Source: Lampris incognitus | Taxonomy: Eukaryota; Chordata; Actinopteri; Lampriformes; Lampridae | Direction of reading: 5' to 3' | NCBI RefSeq assembly: GCF_029633865.1 | Contig: NC_079214.1 | Coordinates: 19,470,119-19,534,118 of the forward strand | Length of the DNA: 64,000 bases | In this document: one piece after another, positions 23,683 to 34,605 of the stretch | How positions within the stretch are numbered: position 1 is the first letter of the stretch | How the letters are laid out: the number at the start of each line of letters is the position of its first letter | Made by a program: the position numbers and the translations under genes | The notes under the pieces: generated by a model | Told to the model about the DNA's origin: nothing | What the model saw: only the letters and a program-made list of their open reading frames with translations | The model's database searches: none

Positions 23683-24130
23683 TCAACCCCCCCGTGTGAT
23701 GATGACAATATTGGTCATTTGCTTGTCGAAAACAACAACAGGGGCAAGGGGGAAGGAGACTTGGAGCTTATCTTTAGCAGCTAATAGGAGCTGTGCAAGT
23801 ACGTCTGCTGATGATTCTGGACACATAGTCTGTGATATTCCAGGAATATCACAGACTATGTGTTTTGGGTGTTTCGGGTCTTCCAACATTATATGTCCTC
23901 CTCCAGGTGAGGAGGCTGATCAGACCCCAGCGTGCGTCCAGATGGCAAGCTAGCTCCTCTCTTGAGCCACAGCCATCTTGAGGCTCTTTCTGCTGCTTCA
24001 GTGGTGTTGCGGATGGCTATTTTCTCCCTCGCTCCCTCAATGCCCGAAATACTAAAGGCTCTGCAAAGCCCCTGCGTGCGCCCCCTATCAGGAGACACCT
24101 TGCTCTCCAGCCGGCTTGCTGACAGTTGCT
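23683..24130 (-). pseudogene. Possible LINE-type coding remnant
   Basis: Minus-strand frames across 24098-23683 include EAAERASRWLWLKRG and VVFDKQMTNIVIITR, which resemble a conserved segment of some fish non-LTR retroelement proteins. The assignment is from memory of similar segments and is weak. The region contains the 43-bp palindrome described separately. Confidence 0.25.
23821..23863. repeat. Perfect 43-bp palindrome (21-bp arms, 1-nt centre)
   Basis: The arm at 23821-23841 is the exact reverse complement of the arm at 23843-23863, with a single A between them. Both strands therefore encode the same peptide segment across it (HIVCDIPGISQTMC). This could be a hairpin-forming fold-back, a mobile element footprint, or an assembly or foldback artefact. 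Confidence 0.97.
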
Positions 24131-24465
24131 GACCAGTCTGTCATAATTGGCAAGCTTCCTTTCAAAGGCCTCTTCCATGTGGTCTTAGTTCAAGCAGGAC
24201 TCTTTGTCTGGTGGACTCTGACAGGAGAGTGATGTCTGGTCTCAAGGTGGGCTGGTCATGATGTGGTTGGGGAACTTCAGTTGCCGCTCAAGGTCCACTA
24301 ACAGATGCCAGTCCCTTGCAGAGGCCAGGATGCCTGCAGATGTTTTTGCAGAGGGTCTTGGCAAGGAAAGGAAAGTAACATACTCAAACCAAACTTATAC
24401 ATGGAGAAGGATTTAATGTTCGAATTACAGACAGGAAAAGCAGTCCAGGGACCCAAACCATATTA

Positions 24466-24492
24466 TCATTATTATTATTATTATTATTATTA
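24466..24492. repeat. ATT trinucleotide repeat
   Basis: A short run of ATT units, followed after a gap by more imperfect units to about 24535. Confidence 0.85.
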
Positions 24493-24896
24493 GCTGTAGT
24501 GTTATCATTTTCATGCTGTTGTTATTATTATTATCTATTTATTTTGTATATTTAAAACAGTACAGTCAGTGCCTCCATCATAGCTTTCCAATGATCAGCT
24601 GTCATAGCAGTGTTCGCTAAGCTCCCATAAACACATTCTGACAAGCTGAAGTGCAACATGCCAATGATACAAGCAGCCTCATACAGAAACACAGATGCTC
24701 TTAGCGATATGTCTTTACTGTGCAAGATGGTTCAGCTATAATCGGGCAGACATATTTGCTATTTTAGTTAAATAGGTTGGCTAGTTCTTTATGGGAAAAG
24801 GGTGCGTCATCACTCAGACTCCCTTTTATTCTTCCTTGGGACAGGCAGATGAAATACAGTAAATTGTACTGGCTTACACTCAAAACCATGATCAAA

Positions 24897-25183
24897 TCCA
24901 TCCATCTGTTATCTATACCCACTTAATCCAGTTCAGGGTTTGCAAAGGGCTGGAGTCTTCCCCAGCAGGCAGACACTCGTGACACGTCCCCGGTCCATCA
25001 CAGGGCCCACTCACAAAAGTCACCCACACACCATTGGACCATTGGACAATTTAGAGCCTCCAATTTCACCTAACATGCATATTTTTGGAATAAGGGAGGA
25101 AAGCCAACATGGGAAATATATACACACATGGGCTGAGATTGAATCCAAGTCCCTCCTGCTGTGTGGCGCCAGTGCTAATCGGT
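24897..25183 (-). mobile_element. SINE-like repeat, family B, degenerate copy
   Basis: The plus strand starts TCCATCCATCTGTTATCTAT and keeps CCAGCAGGCAGACACTC, TCCATCACAGGGCCCAC and GGACAATTTAGAGCC before a decayed tRNA-like end (GTGTGGCGCCAGTGCTAATC). This is the same layout as the better preserved copy at 51174-51536. It is strongly diverged and therefore old. Confidence 0.75.
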
Positions 25184-25189
25184 AACAAA

Positions 25190-26645
25190 ATGGATTACTG
25201 CAGTCTCGGTGGCTCGGGCCCTTATTTACCTCAGCTGAAGGGACAGATAAAGGCCTTTATTTGAGACAGGTGATTATTTATAGTGTATCCTTTTGATAGT
25301 GGTATATGTTATATTTCTATACCATAATGTTTAATTTTAATTTAGGCATGTGGCACACATGCAGTACTTTTCCACTTTTGTGACGTTTTATAACAGCTAT
25401 CATTTCATTACTCGCTGTTCTGTGGTAACACCGACTGTCTGTCTGACAGCAGCATTATCACATTAGCATAACGTTTTGGTCTTTTTTTCTTGCGGGGATT
25501 GTTTCCGCCACGTACGCGTTTGCAGCTGCACCAGTGTTTGTCCTACCCGGTCCAAACATCTTAATAGCAGTATATGGAGAGTGTCTCCAACCATGGTGGA
25601 GACAGCAGTTATTATCATGTGAGCTGATTCCATGGTTAAGATGGGGGGAAAAAAACCCAACGATTTATTAGTGGAAAAAATGGCAGGTTTCAGTTTTCGA
25701 AAGTGAAACTCAGGGAAACAAAAGTGAGTAGAGCGTGACAATGTTGTTGTAATGATGTATTCACTGCTGTGGAAATGTACTAAACTGATCAACTGACCCC
25801 TTCTGGATAATTTCTGCATCATATTTTATCCAGCCTTTATTTTGGACCGGCTTTTATTTGCCCAAACAGGGCAAACCCCTGGCTATTATTTGAAACCTGG
25901 CTTTTACTTGTGGTTATTCACAATCAAGTTGACGACCATTTTTTGTTTTGTTTGCAGGTGTGTTTGTGATGAGACCCGGATTGGAACATTGCTTTTAGTG
26001 TTTTAACAAATGACTGGGCTTACAGCTGATTACTGCACATGACCACATGTGACAAATGTAGAAATGAGGTCTTAGATGCTTACTGACACCTGCAGACTAC
26101 ATTAAACATCTTTCTGATGTGCCTGTAGTCACTGATGGGTGGAATAAAAGGGGTGAAAGGTCAGCATGGCATCTGTCCAGATCAAGAAACATATTAATAG
26201 GTTTCAGGGTTTTTTTTTTTATTTTTAATATCACATTGATACCAAAACTGAGCTCTTTCTGCCGGTAGTGGCACTGACAGCAGAATACAAATCATGAGCA
26301 CGGCAACGTGGCTGCAATAGAATTATTCACCGTGAGTGAAATGTGATGGAAAAATAACAGAAATTTCAATATCATGCTGACTGAGACATTCTCTACCAGG
26401 TTACCAAAACATTTCACACCACCACCACAGGTACTATACATCAGGAATTTTCTTCCTCGCTGGCGAAGTGTTGAGGGGACCTGCATCTCGGTGGGAGCTG
26501 GGCAGATTTACATTGCTTTATACAGCAGTGAACAGTAACTGACCATCAGTAAATTGAATACTGGCTAGAATTTATCATTGATTCACCTAGGGACTTCCTC
26601 CGATCTTTGTAAATGACTCCGGGGGTGTTACTGATCCCACTCAAA
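25190..26645. other. Spacer without recognised gene
   Basis: No gene or known repeat recognised. The open frame at 25463-25822 on the minus strand has no recognisable content. Confidence 0.4.
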
Positions 26646-26650
26646 ACCAA

Positions 26651-27095
26651 GTGGGGGGGGGTGTCTGGGTGGCGTGGCAGTCTATTCCTTTACCTACCAA
26701 CACAGGGATCACGGGTTCAAATCCCCATGTTACCTTCGGCTTGGTCAGGCGTCCCTACAGGCACAATCAGCCGTGTCTGCGGGTGGGAAACCGGGTGTGG
26801 GTATGTGTCCTGGTCGCTGCACTAGCGCCTCCTCTGGTCAGTCGGGGCACCTGTTCGGGGGCGGGGGGGAGGATAATGTGATGTTCCCATGCACTACGTC
26901 CCCCTGGCAAAACTTTTCACTGTCAGGTGAAAAGAAGCGGCTGGTGACTCCACATGTATCGGAAGAGGCATGTGGTAGTCTGCAGCCCTCCCCGGATCGG
27001 CAGAGGGGGTGGAGCAGCAAACCGGGGCAGCTCTGAAGAGTGGGGTAATTGGCTGGATAGAATTGGGGAGAAAAAGGGGGGAAATTTAAAAAAAA
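26651..27095 (+). mobile_element. tRNA-derived SINE, family D copy 1
   Basis: The head contains an A-box-like TGGCGTGGCAG (about 26670-26680) and a perfect B box GGTTCAAATCC at 26714-26724. The body is about 330 bp with the block CTGGTGACTCCACATGTATC. The tail is AATTGGGGAGAAAAAGGGG followed by A-rich sequence. An inverted copy lies at 37035-37456. The tail matches that of family A SINEs. Confidence 0.88.
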
Positions 27096-27164
27096 TCAAA
27101 AAATCAAGTAAGCAACACGCCACATTAGATCCATGTTTTATAACATGTATTTTATTAATTTCTT

Positions 27165-30100
27165 AGAAAATTAAAATAAAGTGCTTTTTATTTACAATAT
27201 AATAAAAACAACAATCACAATATCAATGTATGATACAAAAAATACAGTTCACAACATTTTTTGTACTCAACAGATTCAATAAAAAACAAATTTTCATGCA
27301 GGTTTACGAGACCACATTAGTCTAATAGTTCTTCAATCAACTAAGCTTATGGTGTTCAGTATTGTCACAATGCTGAGGCAAAGCCGTTGCTGCCGTGTCT
27401 CATGGCCGACATGGAGTATCTGGAGCTGTGCTTGCATTTGACCATAACACATGACACAGCGAACGAAATGACCAGTTTTGCTTTTTTCTAGTGTGCCGTT
27501 TCCTTGTGTGACCATTGCAAAAAAAAAACTAAAGTAATGGATTGCCTACTTTTTAAGGCTTTTTAAGAAAATAGACTTGTGTAACCTTGATGTTCTGCAA
27601 AATATGTGATCTATTATATATCACTTGGCTACATTCATGTACAGTACAATATGTTGCAATTACTGGAGAGCTGCTCAAAACTCAACCTTTAAAAAAAAAA
27701 ACATTAATCGTCTTGATATTATTCTTTACTGCTTTTTAAACTGAACGCATGTGTCTCATTTCTACTTTACCTCTTGACACAGTCAACGAAGCCAAATGAA
27801 CAAAGTAGTGTTGTACTGCAACATTTGCGTCTCCGTGCAAGACTGGCAAATAGCTAAAACTGTGCTCAGAGAGGGGAGTAACCGACAGAAGCAGAAGGTT
27901 TTGAAAGGAGAAGCGTATTTGAGCAGCTCCCAGTGTTGTCGGTTGCAGGTAGTTTGCAGGGTGGCTAAGGTGGATCCATTCTGCGGTCAACCCGTGTTGC
28001 GTAGCAGTGAGGTGAGTTAAGTGTGCCCACGAAGGGCTACAATCAAGCCTTTCACCGCACTGCCGTTGGTGAGGTCATTGCTGAGTGGTGTAAAATGTGG
28101 CACATGGCTGAAGGCAGAACAAAGTTACTTCCAAAGGCATTTTGAAAATGTGCTGCGGCCTTTATCTATCAAGCATCTCAAGGTAGGCGACCTCCTCATT
28201 CATTATTAACCAAGGGACTCAACTGTGCGTGCTACGCAAGCGTATAAGTGGTTTCAGCTCAGGCGTCAAACCACAGGCTTGCTACGGACTCGTACCTTTC
28301 AGTGTGGTGAACTTCACCGTGGCCGACAGAACCTGTGTATTTCAGACGTGTTTGAAAAGTGACTGCATCCCTCGTTTTTATCCAAGCCGGTCGGCCAGTG
28401 AAAACGTACAGGATTAGAATTAAGACAGATTGATATCACATAAAAAGTTAAATTGATAAAATGCCAACTCTGACATGCTTGATAAATGCAAGCCCGGGAA
28501 TTGAACTGACGAGTATGTGATGTTTTGTACAAGAGGGAAAATGTAAGCTGGAGTAGGCAAGGCAGTAAAGCACTATGAAAACAAAATAAAAAATAAAATA
28601 AAATCAGCAGTGTGCACTCTGTAGTTTCAAAACTCTCGCTACAACACATCTTGCACAAGGTCCCTTAAAAATACACAATTACAGATATATACAAGACAAA
28701 AACTGTAACAAAAAAAAACAACAAAAAAACAAAACAGAAACACTGACCACTATTGCGCAGTATGCTTTCTGTGCAATTACTTTGTCAACTTTTTAGCAGA
28801 CATAGCTTTATGTCATTTCCTCAGTGTTCAATATAATAAAATATTTATTCTGTATGATGTTAAGAGTACATACTGCAGGCTAACTTGGTCAATACAGTGA
28901 AGTGGTGATACATTCCACAACATATATATGCTGCCACGTTGACTTTATGGCCCTGGAAATGCATTTACCTCAGAAATAGAGCATACAATAAATACAGCTT
29001 CCTACATCTTTGGAAAATCTGATTTTTAAGTCTCGACAAATTGTCAGCAAATGTGTTTGCAATATTAGTGTTTGTAACGGCTGCAATGGTCCCTGTCATA
29101 ATAACAATTAAATTTTACAACACCTCCTTCTCTTGATCAGTCAGACCCTTTATTTCTCAGTAGTCATGTTTCTAAAAATGCTCTCCTGCTCTAAATCCAA
29201 AAAAATCTTATTGAAATGTGCAAAGAACCTGATAGTGTTCAACGCCTAGATCACTTGTGCTTTCACATTTTCCATGGCCTCGTCTTGGTAATGAGAGTGG
29301 TTAATGCATGTGTTGCAGAAATGCAACCGGGACTGATTAGGCTCAGGTGATACAGAGCTTTACACACCTGCCTCCCGAGATACAACAACTGCAGTCTGGA
29401 CTAACAAGTTGGAAAAAAAAATCCCCCCCACCCAACTACAGCCGACCTGGTTCAGTTTTACCAATCTCTGCAGTGAAATTATATTTAGATCTCAACATAT
29501 TCCTCGCCATTTTAATTCTTGAAGTATTTTTTTTAACTGCCAGGCACTTCTCCTATTGAGGAAAAAACAACAAACAAAAACAAATCTGTAATACTACTGA
29601 GGGCATGTCAGTATTGTTCACATTATTAATATCAGTCTTTGCCACCTTAATAGTTTGCAGCTAGAATTGCCTATTAGTGCCATTTTGAAATGCTAACCAT
29701 GCAAATAACATTTGAATGTCAACTAACGGATGAGTTTTCCAACAAAGAGAGAGATGCCAACATTTCAAAATTATATGTCAACCATTAACCCGGTGAAGCT
29801 GTATGGGTCTCTTCCCATTGTCACGTTTTTCAGCATCCTATTAGCATCCATTTTGCTCACGCTCGAATTCAAAACGTATTTGTCTTTTGAATTCGCCAAT
29901 CCTGTTAAATTCCTTGCAGTTTTGGATGGATGCAACAGATTTTTAGCTTTTTAGATACTTCTGTGAAGCCCAATTCTGGTGAAGCAACCTGGGCAGTTTT
30001 CGATAGTGATCAACGCTAACAGAAGGCATGAGACGGAGTGGTCATACAAGAATGGTAATATTGCATTTAAATCAGACAATCAAGATCATTTTTGGCACAG

Positions 30101-31242
30101 TACGCATTTTGATTTTGGTGCTGCCGTGGACATGATATACCTGTGGGTACTGCTGTTCTCCTTGGCTATATCTTATACCCTCCTTGCCTAACTAGAATGT
30201 TCTCCGAGTCTCTCTGATACATTTCTCAGTCAAATTTGCCTCAGAGAAAGAGCATCTGTCAAATTTGACTCAATAACCCATGACGATATTGCCTCTACAG
30301 TATAACACTGAAGACTGGTCTACTTCAGATGAGTAGAGGTGTTCTTCGATTAAAGAAAAACAAACAGAAAAAAACTGAAAACGTTTTTTTTCCTTGCAAT
30401 GTTCATGATACAGTTGCTGTATCTAATGAATGGGAAAGTCCAACTGAAGATCGGCATGCTTCCAGGAGGAAAACTCGAGCCCTGGAACAACATTTCTGAT
30501 AACATTTGTTGAACGATGGCCAAGTGTCTGCTTTCTTCATTTTAGTTCCGAAGGATGAAAAAGGCTTCGTCTAACCAAAGTGAGGCCCTGTCTCTTGGTC
30601 TGCCGGATCTTTCTCTTTCGTCACCATTAGTCTAATGCAGTCGGACATTTCTACAGCAAACAAGAGAAACCAATGTGCTTCTGACTTGCTTGGATCATGT
30701 GGAGATCATCATGGAAGGGCTGAAGGAATTAAATTCTCCCATATGTGAGGTCTTGGTGAAGAAACATGACATATGTAACATGGTTTTCGTGACCCGTCCG
30801 CTTAAAAACAGAGGACGGTCATCTTCTGCAGGGCGCGCACAGGTATGTGGATGAACACACAGGCTCACATGCACATATTCCACTAGTGACCGACGAGGAG
30901 AAATACTCAAGCAAACGAAGTGTGCTATAACTACTGTGTTAAAACTATTCTAATCAGCTGCCATGGTTCACTGATCCTGGTTGAAACAGGAACACCGTGC
31001 CGTTTTCTCACCCATACAACAGGACTTTTCGACCGATACGTAAGACAACCAGTCGCTTGGCGTAGGAGTGGAAGTGGCTAAAGAAAATGAACTCCGTACT
31101 GATCACAGAACAAAGATGACACGGGAACAAAAGAGATGTGCTGTGATGTAGGAGTAACGTGATGCGAGACATCTCCTCTCCTTCAGCCTGTACCCCCCCC
31201 CATAGAGATACAGGGTAACATCTGGAGCATCCGTGTGTGCTC
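27165..31242 (-). other. sema4b: Probable sema4b 3' untranslated region
   Basis: This is AT-rich, non-coding sequence directly after the sema4b stop codon, with no recognisable repeat until the SINE at 27095. A candidate polyadenylation signal lies at its end. The length (about 4 kb) is inferred; earlier signals (for example a TTTATT on the plus strand near 29150) could be used instead. Transcript data would decide. Confidence 0.45.
27187..27192 (-). promoter_or_regulatory. Candidate polyadenylation signal AATAAA for sema4b
   Basis: On the minus strand, TGTAAATAAAAAGCACTTT gives a canonical AATAAA in an A/T-rich context typical of mRNA 3' ends. A second AATAAA-like match lies 36 bp further along at 27151-27156. 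Confidence 0.4.
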
Positions 31243-32015
31243 TCACACGATAGAGTCTTTAATCTCAGAGCCTAACCTTACTCTGGGCCGGGGGCAGGTG
31301 GGGGAGTATTCCACGTGGCTCTCCTTCAAGTTGAGTGGCCGCCTGTCTGATGACTCGGAGAAACTCTTACTGTTGTCTGGCGAGGACTCGTGGGTCGGCG
31401 TGCTGCAGATATAGTTGTCATTCAGCGTCTGGTAGCCCTTGTGATCAGAAGTGGAGACTGGAATAGTGTTGCCGTTGAGGGGCAAGCTCTCAGCAGGCTT
31501 TCCCACTATCCTTGGCTTCTTCTGCTGCATGTTGGGGCATTCACCCTGCTTCAGCATGGACTTCATACGGTCCCGGTTTCTGTAGACAACGAACAAGGAA
31601 AACACCACCAGAGAAAATGCCAACAGAGCGCAAACCCCAATCAGCTCATTCCAGTAGGTCTTGGTGTGGATCTGCGTCGATCGCGACTCGCCGGGCAGGA
31701 TGATGGTCTCCTCATGTTCAATATGCGGTGTACGTGAGTGGCCAATCATTGTGGTGCTCTCCTGGCGGGGCTCTGCCCTTATGCAGTAGTTGGCCAACAA
31801 CTGGCGGAAACCCTCTTCCTCTGACCAGCACTCATAGGTCTCCAGCCTATCACCCTGCGCCACCACTACCAGGTTACCCTCGGGCGTGGCGTAGAGGAAC
31901 TGGCTGGCGCTCTCGCTGTAGCGCCATTTCCTCTGTGCCAGGTTGGATCGAAGTTTGCAGGGCAGGACTCTAAAGGTGTTGGCTTGGATGGTTACGAGCT
32001 GGCATCGGGAACCAC
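31243..32015 (-). CDS. sema4b: sema4b last coding exon: Ig-like, transmembrane and cytoplasmic tail
   Basis: The acceptor AACAG lies just above 32015 and the stop TGA is at 31243-31245. It encodes the Ig-like domain (cysteines in [22 protein letters not shown] and NYCI), a membrane-spanning helix at about 31585-31647 and a Ser-rich tail with [10 protein letters not shown] and [17 protein letters not shown]. The terminal S-I-V fits PDZ binding, a known property of SEMA4B/4C relatives. Confidence 0.95.
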
Positions 32016-34440
32016 CTGTTAAAAAAAAAAACACACAAAACAATGTTGATTCTCACACTGTTAAAAATTATTTTAAAATGAGGGAATACATTCCTTCATA
32101 AAAGGAATAAGCTGGTGGTTGAAAAGTGATGTAGGAGTTTGCTGGACTAAACTGCATGTTGTAAAATTATATATATATCTCCATCCATCCATTATCCAAA
32201 CCGCTTATGCTGCTCTCAGGGTGGAGCCTATCCCAGCAGTCAATGGGCGGCAGGCGGGGAGACACCCTGGACAGGCCATCACAGGGCCCACACACGCACG
32301 CACGCACGCACACACACACACACCCCTAGGGACAATTTAGTACGGCCGATTCACCTGACCTACATGTCTTTGGACTGTAGGAGGAAACTGGAGCACCCGG
32401 AGGAAACCCACGCAGACACGGGGAGAACATGCAAACTCCACACAGAGGATGATATATATCCATCCATTATCCAAGCCGCTTATCCCAATTGGGGTCGCGG
32501 GGATGCCGGAGCCTATTCCAGCAGTCATTGGGCAGGCGGGAAGACACCCTGGACAGACCGCCAGTCCATCACACCCAGGACCTTCTATACATATACATCC
32601 GAAATTAACACTCGCCACCCGCCAAAGGCGAGTATATTTTCTGATTGGCGAGTAAATCTCAGAAGCCTACCTGCCAAATGGCGAGTAACAAAAAAAGTGA
32701 AATCCAACCACTTAATCCCCCCCATCTCTCTCGCTCTCTCTCCCCTCTCTCTCCTTAGCAACAGCAATAACATAGCAACAGCAATAACAGAAATTAACCA
32801 ACGAAAGTGCATTAGAACAATAACACAGCAACAGCAATAACAGAAATTAAACAATCAAAGTGCATTAGAATGTTGCTAGTTGCTGCTGGCGGGTAACATT
32901 ATGCACACACTCGAGAGGAACAACGACAGCAGCACCCGTCAAACTCGGTACTAGCCTACTCTATTCTTTTAACTAACGTTAGCGAGCAACACCAGTTATG
33001 TGGCGATATTTAGAAGGCACAAAACCACCATCAAACAGACAACCATGCCCCGAACAGGAGGAAGAAGCCACCATCACCACCAAACCGAAAAAAAAAAAGT
33101 TTAGTGAAAAGTGGCGGTATGACGATAAAGGAGCTGCGAGAGGCTGGCTGGAGTATAATGCACAGACTGTGATGAGTTGCTCCGTCTGTCGCCAGTATGC
33201 CAAAAACCGTAGCAATTCATTTGTCATCGGTAACAAGATAATGAAGGTAGAAAACAATCAAGAAGCATGAGACCTCCAGATGTCACATTACCTGTATGAA
33301 TGCCTCTCGGGCTCAGTCGGAGCCTGTCCTCGCAACATCCTCCGTAGAGGCGCTAATAGCCATGTCCAAGCAGACCAGCATGAAAATCTCTCCGACTTCG
33401 AATGGATGTGCGAGTAAGTGAATTTAGTTGTCATCTCAAAATATCCTTATACAGCGTAAACAAAGTGCTGGCTGTAGCTAACCTTAGCCAGCTAGCACTA
33501 GTATGTGACCACCTAGTCTGCACTAACGTTAGCTGTGTGCTAGCTTCAACACCATGAAACAGGTTAAAACTGATTGGCGTGTCCGCGGTGGTGTAGCGGT
33601 CAAAGCATCGGCTTTGTGTCAATGCAGTTGCCCACTGGGGACCGGGTTCGCGCTCCGGTCTCGTCAGATCCGACTATGGCCGGACTTGATGAAGCAGCAA
33701 TTGGCAACGCTGTCTTTGGGAGGGGGGCAGAGTCGGCTTGAGTTCATCACATGAATGCGTCTCTAGGTGTGTCAGAAAAAGCAGTGGTTTGGCCTGGATT
33801 TGCCTTGTCACGAAAGTGGCGAGGTGTCTCCTTTGAGACTGCCGGCCAGAGAGATGCAGATGGCGAATGCATGCAGTACGAGGGTGGGTGCCACTAAATT
33901 GGGAGGAAAAAGGGGAAAAAAAATCAGAAATAAAAATGATTAAAAAAAAAACCTCAACTCAGACACACTCTCGGATCTACTGACGATGCAGCTGTCATCT
34001 CCAGAGATCAGGGAGTATGACCCAACCAGTGCTGTTAATCTGTGGCACCAAGACTGTCAGGAGCAGGAGGCCAGACTTCATGGACGGAGCAAAGAGAGTG
34101 GCTGCTGTAGAGCGAGAAGTAGTCTGGGACTCGGGATGGGCATGTGGAGCACTAGAGTAGTTACAATAATACTGCAAATAAAACATGAAATCATACTTGT
34201 AACATTTTATCATTGACTAATTTTACATAAAATATTTTTGCTTCAAATCTGCACATTTTTAAAAGCTCTTATTCAACACAATATGTTATTCTCTCATTGT
34301 TATGTACTGAAAATGTTTGTATGGCACAAAAAAGGCTACTAATTATTTTGGCCGGTAAAAAATATGCTTGGCCGGTAGATTTTTTAATCTACCAATCCCC
34401 TTGGCCGGTAAGCCAAAAAGTTAATTTCCAACCCTGTATG

Positions 34441-34487
<47 letters not shown>

Positions 34488-34558
34488 TGTCTTTTTCTGA
34501 AACCGTCAGTGGTGTTGTGAGCGCTCAACTAATAAGGAGCGGAATATGCACACACACA

Positions 34559-34605
<47 letters not shown>

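Noticed and set aside
26670-26724. tRNA gene
   Set aside because: Same reasoning: family D SINE head with body and tail, and an inverted copy at 37035-37456.
27736-28417. Several 60-84 residue frames on both strands
   Set aside because: No recognisable content; the region fits non-coding 3' UTR better.
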